DNA of 64,000 nucleotides, from the NCBI GenBank assembly GCA_033065855.1, contig JAVXUO010000170.1, forward strand, positions 186,001-250,000, in the 5' to 3' direction. Shown here piece by piece: positions 36,661 to 48,413 of this stretch. Below the pieces are notes generated by a model, which ran no database searches, was not told the DNA's origin, and worked only from the letters and a program-made list of their open reading frames with translations. Source of the DNA: Escallonia rubra (Eukaryota; Streptophyta; Magnoliopsida; Escalloniales; Escalloniaceae). The position numbers and the translations under genes are program-made. The stretch's first letter is position 1. The number at the start of each line of letters is the position of its first letter.

Positions 36661-37095
36661 TGATATGGGTAAAAAATACCCACCAACAGGAAGGTGACAC
36701 TTGTCACCATCAGACGGCACCAAAACTGCTCCTTGATTCTTAGAGATGTGGGAGTGGCACTTGCCCACCTTTCCACTATCCCACTATTTCATTATGAGCA
36801 ATAACTGCCCTTTAAATCCTGGTAACCTCCCACTAATTAGGATAATACCCATTATGTCAAGTAACATACTCTTTAATACATTCCTATAAAATGGAAGTGA
36901 AGGGGAGGAAAATGGTAAGTTCTAACGATCTAAGTTATTTTTAGCTATTCTCTCAAAATGGCTTACTGACTTAGGCATCGGAGACTCTCCGCCGGAGCCC
37001 CCTCCGGGGTCCCGGCGCGTCACCGTTTGCTCGTGTTGTGCTTTGCAGGTCTGCTCGCGTGCTCTTTCGGTCCCGGTCAATTTTTGGCCACAACA
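36661..37095 (+). repeat. 3' LTR
   Basis: It spans 435 bp and reads the same as the 5' LTR base for base by eye. The CATGT target duplication follows immediately. Confidence 0.95.
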
Positions 37096-37100
37096 CATGT

Positions 37101-37484
37101 GTAGAAAGATGTATAGATCAATTTATGCAGTTATTGGTAAGAGACGTATGCCCATCAGTGCATAGATCAATTTATACAGTTATTGCTAAGAAACTTTCGC
37201 TCATCCACATGCATTCACGCTACTTAGTCGCATGAAAGCGTGCATAGAAACACGTTTCCTTTAGATTGCATGGGGCGTGCACCCAAACCACTACACAAAA
37301 GCAATTCCCCAGGATGCTCTGCCAAATTTCTACAACTTCTTAACCACGGAATAAACAACAAGTATACCAAGTTGTATGCTTGGCCTCAATTTCAGGTGTG
37401 CTAACACAAGCATATGCATCCTTGTGTTTGGAACTGTTGAATCGTATATAAGATCTCCTCCATTATTTCAGTCACCTGGATGCC
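37101..37484. other. 3' flank of the LTR insertion and 3' region of the PQ-loop gene
   Basis: A 49-bp unit beginning ATAGATCAATTTAT occurs twice in tandem, at 37113 and 37162. The rest is probably the 3' UTR of the minus-strand gene that ends at 37485. Confidence 0.5.
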
Positions 37485-40436
37485 CTACTTCTTCCGGGTG
37501 ATGTCTCTGTAGTAGATGTACTGTAGGATGATCTATTTAATTGCTAGTTAAGAAGAAATTATCGCGCGCCTGTTACCAACGAATGAAATAAAGCATACGA
37601 ACTCCATAAATTTCAACAGTAGCAAAGGATACAAAGAGATCAAGCGCCACGCAGACTATGGCATCTAGCAGCCAGGCCATGTTTGCGCTTATCTTCTCCC
37701 ATTCAGTGCTTCTCATCAGAATGCTGCGTTAGTTCAAATAATCAGTTTGTTTTTGTGTGTGTCTACGACTGAGAGAGAGATCGAGAGAGAGGGTACCTGC
37801 CCACATAAGTGGCATTGGCAATGAGGGCGAAAATGAACATGAGAGGGTTCAAGCCCTATAACGATGCACATATATATATTTAGAATCCACTGAAGTTTTA
37901 GGGTCTATCTGGTCGTCTCTTAACTTAGAATGACCTTAGCCATGTTTTCACACTAAATTTCTCGTTTGCATATCTATATAAACTCTCAGAAATCTGGCAC
38001 GTTTCAATGCAGTCCATGAAAAGCCAAGTTCAAGGACATTCGAAGAAGAGACAACCAAGAGACAACCAAGAGACAAGGACACATACTACATAAAGATCTA
38101 GAAGGTATTACCTCCACACTTCCTCTTTTAATCTGGTTAATCCATGACACAGAAATCGATTAGAACTACATGTAACAAATGATATGGAAACATGCTAAGC
38201 GTTTCAAAATCGTATATATAATACTACTTACGTTCAACCAGATTTGGGGAAGTCTACCGCCCATGTATATGGCAGCCATCAACCATCCCAGCCATTGGCC
38301 ATATGCACTGTGGTGGAACACATTTTCCTAATGTTTGCAATGAAATAGTGATACTATGAGTCGAAAAATTGTTGAGTAAAGACAATTTGGCTAATATATA
38401 TCCACACCTGTAAAATTCTTCGACCGATATAGGCCTCTATCAGAGCCTTGGTTGGGTGAGGCAAGTGGAAAGAAGTAGCAAGGAAAGTCCCGTAACCCAC
38501 CTGCATCGGTCTTACATTTAATCAGCGCTAGATGCAATATAACAAACCTACCACATTTTCTAAGCTAAGTATTTGCCATCAGTACTAATGTGGTTTCTGT
38601 CTAGGTTTGTGACAAATATGGTGACCCACCGAGCGCGGAATATTCCACGGGGGAGTAAGAGACTTTCTGGAGTAGACGGGAATTGCTTCATCTTCAGATG
38701 ATGTCTCAGTGGCATGCTCCAGTGCAGAAGGACCGCTTCTGGCTTTGTTTGCGGACAGAAATGGTGGAGTCTCACTTCCAGCCAAGGACCTTGCTGACCT
38801 GAACCAACATCAAAAATAACAACTCTATGAAAACAGAAACTGCAGTAAACTATAGCTAGGTCATCAAAGTATAATTTTGTTAAATTGGGTGCTTTGACAA
38901 GTCACATTTCAATAGCTTAGACACGATATATCGAGAGGTTTAATGCTTACATATAGTAAAAGTCCTTGCGGCCAGCAGGTACTTCAACAGGGGCATTCGG
39001 ATTCAGTTTGGGATTCAAAGGCTGCTTCTCATCTCCAACCTCGCATTCATCAATGGACTGCCAATAAAGTAATTAGTGCTGCCAATAATCACAACCGACG
39101 GTATGAATCCCCGTCTCTCCTCCCCCCCACCCCAAGCCAAAAGAGTAAATAAAAACAGTGTGCTCCAACCGAATTAAGATCATTATCTTGACGAGTCTGC
39201 TGACATTTAAGCTTCCACCAGCGTAAAATGTAATCGTAGTATATACACTGCAAAGCCAACACTATTGTTGTTGTGGTGTATAGCTGCATAGGAGTTACTT
39301 GTTAAAAGCCAATATAGTTTATGACCGTGACAATTTTCAAAGCTAGTTCATTGTAAGCTTTACGTACCACTGCAGTATAGAACTGGGTCGGCAACTGCAT
39401 CAGATCACAGATAAAAGGCTTCTGTAAGTAACTTTGAATGGAAACTTGAAAAGAACCAATTTTAGGCCAACAATACAACAAGATGGATCAAGGGATGCGA
39501 GTGATTGAATCAGAAACGCAGGTCCTACCATTTTTTTCTAGCGTCATCTGTACAAATTAATAAAGAGAGATGTCCGCAAAAAGCATACTTTGTACTGCAT
39601 GCCACATGCCAATCTTCTTTGCTGTTAATTAGATCCTTTAAACGTAAGCATTGCAGGTCTTATCAAATAATTGTTTTTGTAGTTCACCTTAGTTTTTTAA
39701 TTGGCTTGCAATTACATGCATAAAATAGCACATTTAATATTGTTTTCCAAAGGGATTACCCCTTAATTTCTTTTCTTAGTAGCAAATGTCACCAAGTCCA
39801 TATCATTATCTTAATTAAGAAATAAGTCATGTTGTTAGTGATTATTCTCATCACTATCAAAATCTAGAATTCTTTTCTTAGAAATCCATTCTTAAAATAC
39901 CATGTCTTAGTTCGTGCACACCCTCATTTAGTTGTTGCTTCTGTGAAATTCAATTTGACTGGGAAATCCCTAGTGCGCGCAGTTTCAAGCTCACAAGGGA
40001 TTTAACAGCACTAAGCACTTTTAACAAAAAGTAACACGCAAATTAGCTAGATTGATTACCGTGGCTGGCTCGAGAATGCAACCCACTAGGTTGAATATGT
40101 CGCTGCATGCATCAATACAACCATCAAATTCTGGTTTTAGCTGCATGGGAAAACTTTGTATGTACGTGTAAGCAAAGAAAGAACTCGATGATGTGTAAAG
40201 TACCCGAGGATCCAGATGGAGATGAACGCCAGAGAGACTCCATGGCCCGATTTATTCTTGAAGTTAGTGATGATCTGAGGTATTTCAGCAACTCCCCAGC
40301 ATATCAGACCCGTTATTCCAAACGCGAACGATATCTCGTCGTCCAGATTGCAGAGACAGTCCTTCAAATACTTTTCAACCCATCTAACACAAGGCTTTTT
40401 CTCCTTTTCACAGTATGAAAGCTTCAAGGACTTCAT
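37485..40436 (-). CDS. PQ-loop repeat membrane transporter (YPQ/PQLC2-like), 12 exons
   Basis: I rebuilt twelve exons from GT-AG sites and reading phase: 40204-40436, 40060-40102, 39368-39394, 39170-39283, 38951-39057, 38630-38798, 38408-38500, 38232-38327, 38112-38132, 37797-37855, 37633-37723 and 37485-37532. Joined, they give an unbroken 366-residue protein. PQ motifs are at EIPQ (51-54) and RLPQ (287-290), each in a membrane helix, and a hydrophilic loop of about 100 residues separates the two halves. Relatives are yeast Ypq1-3, human PQLC2/SLC66A1 and Arabidopsis At4g36850, which are vacuolar or lysosomal exporters of cationic amino acids. Transport by this protein is inferred. Exon 9 is only 21 nt (IKRGSVE), and exon 3 is 27 nt. 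A young LTR element sits beyond the 3' end. Confidence 0.93.
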
Positions 40437-41331
40437 TTCTCTCGTCTTGAAGTATTGTATATTTGCTGTGGAGGATTTGGGAGAATGTATAACCTTTTTA
40501 TAGGCAAACTGGAGAGACACATGCACAGACAGCCACCAGTAATAATATAAGTAATGCAAACAAAATAACCCACATCACATAGGATATCCGGTGCAAACTT
40601 CTCTCTGTACGTAGTACAATTCTGCTGCTTCATGTAGCTAGTGTGTGAAAAGAAAAAAGGCAGCAGCTTGTATAGCATATTCAGATATATTCTAGTTCAG
40701 ATGCCATTGTACATTTTAGTATACGTTAACTTGCTAAGCCTTGGAATTTGGTGTCGGTAGACTAGAAACATTTCTAACGTGCCATGGCACAGCGGATATG
40801 TAACGGACGCTTAAATATTCCTAGGTACGAAAAACAAAAGAGCAAAAGAAAAACCTAGAAAGTAAATTAAGCGTGTAGCACACCATGTTATGCATCCATG
40901 TACATTTTTCGTTTTACACAAAGTGGTTAATCTGGTTGGCGTTGTACATTAGTTGCTGATGAAAGATAGGTATCAAATTTGTACCCTCTAACGTATACAT
41001 TTTGTTGACCGATTAAGGGTTAATCGTACAAGGTTTAGTAAATCACGAAAACGAGGAATCAAATGAATCACAACTCTCGTGCATATAAAAATGGTGTCAA
41101 GGTGACGACATTATAGAGTCAGATACCCTACAAAAATGTACTGCTAAATGAAGTAGTACAGCATTCTCGTGACAATTGTCTAACGTCTTCTGGTGGCAAT
41201 CAGGCAGGCAGTTCACGTCTTCTACGTATTACAAGTTACAACATTAGATTGGCAAAGGGATTTTGTATTTTTGTTTCACTAGGTGTGACTTGTTAAGGTT
41301 AGCCAGAAATGATAAGGACCTCGGAAATGTT
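40437..41331. other. Upstream region of the PQ-loop gene
   Basis: The minus-strand gene's leader and promoter should lie here. The sequence is AT-rich and no other gene is supported. Confidence 0.4.
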
Positions 41332-43910
41332 TAAGACGGCAGGTTAGAGTGAAGCCCAGACGGAAAGCCGGGTCGTATTCGCCGATGTCGAGTAGTCGCA
41401 TAGGCTAAGGATGAGGGCAATCCTTAAAAAAACATGAACCAGTAGAGGACAATCCTTAAAAAAATTAAGTTGCTCTTTAAAAACTAAAAACCAAAAAAAA
41501 AAAAAAATTTGTCAAACGAACCCTATTAGTATCTTTACTACAAAACATTTTTAAAATTTTTATTTTTCCTTTTCTCCCCCTTTTTTTTTTTTTTTGAACT
41601 TTTTGAAGTCATCTTACCCCTTTTCTAAAGAAACTAATAATTATCATTAAAGCAATTCAAATATTGACCCTACTTCTTAATACTTTCCTACTTGCTTTCT
41701 GGTCCCACTACTTACCTCTCTTTCAAGAAAATTTTGTGTGTAACTGTGATATATACGACGTAGTGTAACGTTCAGACAATAGAGGTGTCAATGTTCTATT
41801 ATTCCCTCATTGAAACTGTTGATTACATCACGTCATTCCTATAAACGTTGCGTTGAAGTTTTTATCCTCTCTCCCCCATCCATTTGTAACTACATACTAC
41901 TCATGTTCTTCTGATTTTTTTCTCACCAACTCTGCCCTTTAATTTGCAACATGATCTGTTGTGGTTTTTATAACTCTGTCTTATATGTTTTGTATTTGAA
42001 TGGCCATTGGGTGTGCCCGGGCCATGGTTTATAATTGTGATATTCATCGATCAAATTTCGTCTATAAAAAAAGTTAAACTTTTCGTAGCAGGAAAAAGTA
42101 AACCCTTCGTTGGTTTAGAAAAATTCTTGGTATATACCTTTACTTCGGATGTTTTCAACCTTATCAAAAGTATTGGAACATTCCCATGTGATGTAAATAA
42201 AAGTAAAAAATATGAAAAATTAATTGAATGTAGATTTTTATCTAGTCAATAGCATAGATTTTGTAGATTTTTTTTTTTTTTTTTTGGTGCAACAAAAAGG
42301 TTGGACCGTAAGGCTCTAATCCAACCGGCAGGGAGTATTGCGCCTCGGGGACCTACAAGGCCGCCACATACATCTGAGCCCCCGATTCTCGTACCTATGT
42401 CGGGGCTGAAGCGCACAAGGACCCGTGTGTGGAGCACAAGTAGGGCGAAGACGTAAGTTTGTCACCAACAAATGCGGCAGGCAAGATTCGAACCCAGGTA
42501 AAAAATCTGAATTGGAATTCTGGAGACCGCTAAACCAACCCTTGTTGGCAGATTTTGTAGATCATTGAGCAAAACTTTTGAACCGACATAACCATCTTTA
42601 ATCCGATCAAAAGCAGAACATGATTTTTAAGACGGCAGGTTAATGAATCACACTCAAAGCCTGGTGGTCCTTTTCGCCGATGTCGAGTAGCCACACAGGC
42701 TACGCATGAGAGGAATCTTTAAAAAAGTAATGAACTAGTAGAAGACGAAGCTGCCTGGCTAGTGAACATCGGAAGACAATTTCTTTTCGAAGGTTACCGG
42801 GACGAAGAAGTATTCGTTGTTACCGTCGCTGCTGATCATTTGTTTTCTAGTATACTCCTGTACTTGTAGTGAAGCTTTTTTTGAACTTTCAATTGTACCT
42901 TTTATTTCACTTTTTTTAATTATTTTACTTATTTTTTGAAAAATTGAACAATGGTTGTTGAAGTGATTTCAAATTTAAACTTATCCCTAAATGTTCTCTT
43001 ACTTCTATTAAGAGCTATCCGTACCTCTTTTTCTTCTGCTTTTCTCTCACCATATTAGAGTTCCTCTATTTATTTATATATATATAAAGTCAAAAGTTGT
43101 CTGGCACTCCCCGTATCCCAAATGCTAGCACTATGATTAAGGGTCAGTACCCTCTAAAATATTTTTTGAACTCTCAATTGTATTTTTTTTTTCACATTTT
43201 GAAACAATTTTATCTCTCTCCTAAAGAAATTAACAATGGTTATTAAGGCTATTTTATCTATCTCCTGAAGAAATTTATAGCGCCTATTAAGGTAATCAAT
43301 ACTATTATTCGGAGAGAGTATCCTTGTGGTGAAACTCTTTTTGCACTTTCAATTGTACCTTTATTCTATTTTTTTATTTTGAAGCCATTACACCCCTCTT
43401 CTGTTAAAAAATATATCAATGGATCTTAAGATTCCACGTATCGTAAAAAGTGGGCCCAACAGTTGGAGAGACCAACGTCTTGGAGCTAATGTGGGATCCG
43501 CTCGGGACTTACCGGTTTAGGTATGCTCTACTATTTTCTAGCTCCACTCTACTTGTAACTACGTATAACTCTTTCTGTAATGATTTCTCTCATCATCTCT
43601 ACTATTCTTTCTCTTCCTCTCCTCGTGGAGTCCTTAATTTATTTTGCAGTAATCTATACTTTTTATTATTTTCGTATACATTTACCAAACAAAAGTATTA
43701 TCCATGTCTTCACACCTGTATTCAAACGCTGGTTTAAATATTAATCTCATGGTTTAATGCTCACATACTTTCACAACCCGTCGAGAATTTTCAGTGTAAC
43801 TATAACGTAGTGTAAGGAACGAGTGAGATCTACGAGATAGAGGGAGATCAATGTTTCACTATTCTTTCATCTTAGTCGTTGGTTACACTATGTCATCTTT
43901 ATATCCATTT
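41332..43910. repeat. Interleaved diverged direct duplications
   Basis: A block beginning AAGACGGCAGGTTA and containing TCGCCGATGTCGAGTAG occurs at about 41332-41455 and again at about 42631-42750. A second block, with TGTAACT and CGTAGTGTAA, then TCAATGTT, occurs at about 41737-41850 and 43795-43905. A third, CTTTCAATTGTACCTTT or close variants followed by a T-run, occurs at about 42886, 43167 and 43346, with a weaker copy near 41590. The order suggests repeated duplication of one ancestral spacer, later interrupted by the SINE. No coding sequence is seen. Confidence 0.6.
42256..42562 (-). mobile_element. tRNA-derived SINE, minus strand, 13-bp target duplication
   Basis: The element (42269-42549, 281 bp) lies in reverse orientation: its T-run at 42269-42285 is the complement of an A-rich tail. 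On the minus strand it opens with GGGTTGGTTTAGCGGTCTCC, an A-box-like start. A clear B box, GGGTTCGAATCTTG, follows within the first 80 bases. AGATTTTGTAGAT flanks both sides (42256-42268 and 42550-42562), a perfect 13-bp target duplication typical of LINE-driven insertion. Confidence 0.88.
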
Positions 43911-46195
43911 ATATGTTTTTTTCCCCTCTTTTTTCATTCGTTAAAAATATAACTTTTTCCTCCTCTTTCTGTACCATAATAATTTATATATCTACAGCCA
44001 TTGCTTGTGCCTTTAAACCTAGTTAATTGTTATGCCGGGCACCAAATTCCATATTTGAAAAAAATTATTTTCATTTTTCATATCGAATCAGAAATATAGG
44101 ATGGTTAAACCCCTTAACTAGAAAAATCATTTAGAGGATTTGACCCTTATACCAAATTCCATTTGTAAACACATGAATGTAATTTCTTCTATAAATTGGT
44201 CCTCATCTTTTCCGTGATTGGAAGGACCTAAATAAGCCATCATGTTGTTGTTAGACGAGTATTTTCAACTTTTTAGCAAATTTTAGGATTCTTTAAAACG
44301 CACTTTTCTGCAAAGGTCTTGATGTATCCCTTTACTTCCGGATGGTTTTACCCTACCCAGCAAAGGAGATACGAAATTGTGCTCAGAGAAAATTTTTAAC
44401 GTAACTGTGTTATTACGAGGACATGGTACCAACAACAAATGAAACAAAAGAATAATGGAACGTTAACTTGTTTGCAATTTACTCAAATCTCGTGAGATTC
44501 CTTTCATCTTTACATTGTGTCATATCTATCACCGTTATACTGAAATTTTTCTTGTAAATACTCTTGTATAACAGGAACAGATTGGTATTAGCAAAATTTA
44601 CACAAAACTCGGATATGGTTTCAAGCTAGGACTAGGTGCAATGTATCTATCTGCTTCTTTCCTTCATACGCTAAGAAACGAAAAGAAGCACATGAACAAA
44701 AAGGACCGAGCAAAGCTGGTCGGACATGTTATGGTATATGTCTAGGTACGATGTACCAATTGTTGATAATCTTACTTTCTTAACCTTCATAATAACTTGT
44801 AAAAGAAATACTACCACAAAGAAATATGACGTAGACGGGTGATACTAGAAAACCAAGCTAATTAAGACACATTGGCGTTTGGTCGTTCAGAAGTTTGTAA
44901 TGATCGGGTAACGAGTTAATCAAATCTAAATTTAAACATTTTTTGACGTGAATCATCTTATTAGACTCGATAAACAAATAACTACGTAAAACTCAAGTTC
45001 ATGCTCGCTAGAGATCGGCTTGAACTTGACCATATGTTATAAGCTCGATGAAAAAAACGAGAATTACTCTTTAATTACAACGACGAGGTAAACCCAACTC
45101 CAAAATGAGTACAATTTGAGTTTATTTCACTTGTAGGCCTCAGCATTACACAAAAAGCCCACTGGAATTGGGCTTTCAGTTGCAATAGCTATTGGGCATC
45201 TTGTAATTGTAAGTGGGCCAGTTCTGTTCATGGATTATGGGCAGAAATTTGGGCTTTTCGAGCTACAACAAGATTTATTTTTAGTTTTGGACTTTTTGGC
45301 AAGTGTCGTTATAAGTCAGAAAAAACGTCAGTGAAAATCAAACACGTGGCACGTCCAAAAATAAATTTCATTTGTATGTCATTCTTTACGAGTGGGTTTT
45401 GATTGGTTCACTATAACAACTACTCACAAGCTTAGATATTGCGGTGAACTGATAAATTTACTTAAACTTAATATTTTCAATTTTATTTTGTCACTAAAAT
45501 TAAAGTTGTGTTATTAACAGGTGCCACTAAAAATAATTTTGGAGTTTGAGAGAGGTTGAGCAAAATTTTTACCTCAAAATAGATGTGAGAGTGAGATAGT
45601 AGTACTAATGTACAAAGGCAGAGAATTTTTTTTGTGCATTCTATAAAGTTGGAGAGTAGAACTCTTTTAAGTTTATAAAATATTGCTTGACGTATCAAAC
45701 ACGGTCATACTAGATCATTTTTATCACTCAGGTTACTAAAATTTTTGCATGATATTTTCTCCCCGACGGGACGCCACAATCCTACCTTGGTCAAGAGTGT
45801 CGCTTGACTATGCTCTCACATCAATATTTTTCGCTAGACTTGAAAAAAGACCAAGCGTTACAAAAATCATCTTTTGAGTTCCTTCTTACTGCTTTCCCTC
45901 AAAGAATAGTAAATTGACAATAAAGGTAAAACCAACTTTTGTACAGTAACTTTCCCGGAAATAATGTACTTTTCCCAGAAGTCAGCTTCTCAATCAATGG
46001 GAGAATTAAACCAAGAAGCTGCTCTGCACCTTCACCAAGACTTGTTATATGCGTTACGCTATTTCCTTGCAAGTGAGCCTTTGTCCTCCACCAGCCAACT
46101 GCCTAGATTCCATGGAAGTTGTGTTCAGTTCTCGTCTATAAAACGATGTTTCATTGCCTTGTCTTTCTTGCACCAGTGACACAAGCCCTCACCAG
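43911..46195. other. Intergenic
   Basis: No gene is supported. The last 200-300 bases are the likely promoter and leader of the calcium-binding gene. Plus-strand frames at 45964-46179 are other-frame readings of that leader. Confidence 0.4.
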
Positions 46196-46759
46196 ATGGC
46201 AAATGTTAGCATTGCCAAGCCATTCAAATGGTTCTCTAACAAGTCTTTCAAGCTTACCCTCCCTCGCCTTGGTTCAAAGTCCAAAGCTTCAAGCCCTCTA
46301 GTTTCTTCTCCTCCTATAGCCAAATGCAGCGCAAAAGAAGATGAATATCTAGAAGTTTTTCGCTTCTTTGACAGTGATGGAGATGGAAGGATATCGGGCG
46401 AGGAACTTATAGCCTACTTCATGACAATAGGGGAGTGTGTGTCTAGCGATGAGGCTCAAAGAGTGATAAGAGATTTCGATACGGATGGTGACAATTTGCT
46501 AGAACTTGGCGACTTTGTTCGATTAGTGGAGCGAGATAATGGTGGTGGTGGTGGTGATGACGATGATCTTAGGAGGGCTTTTGAGATGTTTGAGGTTGAC
46601 AAGGGATGCGGTTGCATCACACCAAAAGGGGTACAACAAGTTTTGAATCGTCTTGGAGATTCAAAGTCTTACCAAGAGTGTGAGGCTATGATCCGAGTCT
46701 TTGATCTTGATGGGAACGGAGTGCTTGATTTCCATGAATTTCACAAAATGATGACTTGA
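46196..46759 (+). CDS. CML41: Calmodulin-like calcium-binding protein, CML41-like
   Basis: This is an intronless gene for 187 residues. I start it at the ATG at 46196 (MANVSIAKPFKWFSNKS), because the longer frame begins with TTG. The basic, Ser-rich N-terminus of about 45 residues matches the CML41 group. EF-hand loops are DSDGDGRISGEE (59-70), DTDGDNLLELGD (95-106, Asp rather than Glu at position 12) and DLDGNGVLDFHE (170-181). The third loop (about 133-144, VDKGCGCITPKG) lacks the needed acidic ligands and probably does not bind calcium; CML41 relatives show the same loss. An Asn/Gly/Asp-rich linker (114-124) separates the lobes. Arabidopsis CML41 acts at plasmodesmata in flagellin-triggered immunity; the role here is inferred from similarity. 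Confidence 0.9.
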   Translation: MANVSIAKPFKWFSNKSFKLTLPRLGSKSKASSPLVSSPPIAKCSAKEDEYLEVFRFFDSDGDGRISGEELIAYFMTIGECVSSDEAQRVIRDFDTDGDNLLELGDFVRLVERDNGGGGGDDDDLRRAFEMFEVDKGCGCITPKGVQQVLNRLGDSKSYQECEAMIRVFDLDGNGVLDFHEFHKMMT

Positions 46760-48120
46760 ACCTTTTTTTAAGTGTATGTATGAACATGAATTGCAATCAA
46801 GTAATGGAAGCATGATAACATCAAATAATGTTGGCCACTATTGTCTCATCTGATTCTTCTTCATAATAGTTACAATGCCCTTAATCATCACCCTACTACT
46901 TGGATCTGGTTTGTCACAACTTCTATTAGCAAATAGCAAGTTATTCAATAAATAAGTTTAAGCAATGTTTGTTACAACTTATAGAATCATATATATTAAA
47001 ATTGAAATGGCAAATATATCCAACAAGTTTTTATTTATTAGTATGCATGTAAAATTACCTTTTTTATATATAATTTGCCCAATAAGTACCTAAATATATA
47101 TTCTTTTATGTATCTCAACCAAAAAAAAAAATCAATTTCGAATTGAACACAACTGAATCACCTACATCCGACAACAAATGGGATAATAAAGTTCATGTAA
47201 AGTTGTTAAAAGGAAGAATAAATTGAAAGCACCAACATAACAAAAAGTAATGAATGAATCATAGTACGAAAATTTAAAATGCAAAAGCCGAAAAAGCACA
47301 TTTTTTAGTACTTCTGGATTATAGCTCATTTTAGCTTTAAAAGAGTTATACCTAACTTATAGGTAGAGGTAGTGTCTCAAAAAGCTACAAACGAATACAC
47401 ATTGCAAGCAATTTTTTTGTAACTATGAATTATAAGTCGGCCAAATAAATTGCGACAAACAGGGTTTTCATATTTTGAGAAGTACGGAAAAGATGCCTCA
47501 TACATCGCTCGATCAGTTAGATAGCAAATTAGAAAACGTAAAAAATGGTATCCGTTTTATCTTCACGGGAAATAAAAATAGAAAAGATTTAGGAAGTCAA
47601 GTGTTTCCCCATCGTCCGTCAACTGTATCACGCAGTTTCAGTTTTCATCGTATCTCAAGTTTTTTTTTTTTTTTCCTTACTTTTTCATTTTTTTAATTTT
47701 CGGGCTTCACAATTGCCGTCTCTATCTTGGGCCTCTTCGGCTAGTCGCCCGTCAAATCACGTTGCGGATAAGCTTGCAATGTTTGGATCAGATATTGGAC
47801 TATTGACACCAAAAGGGGCCCAAACCATTTTTCCAGTTGTTTTTTGGGGCCCAAGCCCATACTCCCCGTGCTGCACGAGCTTGGGGACCATCACAGCTTT
47901 TCCAAATTCTGTTCTGTGGGTACGGCAAACAGCAAAGAGTTAAACAACTTCAACGTCACTTGACCAATTCTTAGAGGACCAACATTGAAAAGAATTGATA
48001 AACTATGGGGGGAATAGGATATTGATATACTTTGGGGAATGATATCGCGGCTTCGTAAGAGTTTTCGAGCTCTAAAGAGAAAATTGTATTTTTTTTTTCT
48101 TTCGTGCACCGGTGAAAACT
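46760..48120. other. Intergenic
   Basis: The first part is the 3' UTR of the CML gene. A frame at 47713-47943 includes SRPSNHVADKLAMFG, which resembles the end of an RNase H-like LINE domain, but too little is present for a firm call. Long T-runs occur near 47660 and 48090. Confidence 0.4.
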
Positions 48121-48413
48121 CGTACGCTTACAGTATTCATTTTCTGTTTTTAGCAATGATGATGAAAAAGATTCTTTTTTTGCGTACTTTTACCATTTTT
48201 TGTTTTCGTTTTGGATAAAATTATTCAAATAGTAACAAAAAACTGAAAACACCTCCAAGGTGTTTTCAGCTTTTTTCACTCAAACTCAACCCAATATAAG
48301 AAAAAATAGCGAATTTTTTTTTGGTGAAAATGATAAAAGTACAGGAACGGATTTTCAAACTGAATATGAAAATCATGAAAATGAAAACAGAAAACAAATA
48401 CCGTAAGCGTACG
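48121..48413. mobile_element. Palindromic miniature element
   Basis: The left end reads CGTACGCTTACAGTATTCAT and the right end reads the reverse complement of CGTACGCTTACGGTATTTGT. Inner arms also pair (TTTTCTGTTTT against AAAACAGAAAA). The 293-bp unit has no coding capacity. I could not find a clean target duplication, so the superfamily is unassigned. Confidence 0.65.

Larger units (their letters stand above)
30569..37100 (+). mobile_element. Non-autonomous LTR retrotransposon (LARD-like), looks whole at its ends
   Basis: The element (30574-37095, 6522 bp) has two LTRs of 435 bp that read as identical. Each starts TGATATGGG and ends CCACAACA. It is flanked by CATGT at 30569-30573 and 37096-37100. 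A primer-binding-site-like TGGCGCCATCCGTGGGA starts three bases after the 5' LTR, and a polypurine tract GGAATGGGGGGCAAA abuts the 3' LTR. In the 5.65-kb interior I recognise no gag, protease, reverse transcriptase or integrase. This fits a large retrotransposon derivative mobilised by a related element, most likely of the Gypsy group, though the family is not proven. Identical LTRs and matching target duplications mean a recent insertion. It lies about 0.4 kb beyond the stop codon of the PQ-loop gene. Confidence 0.93.
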
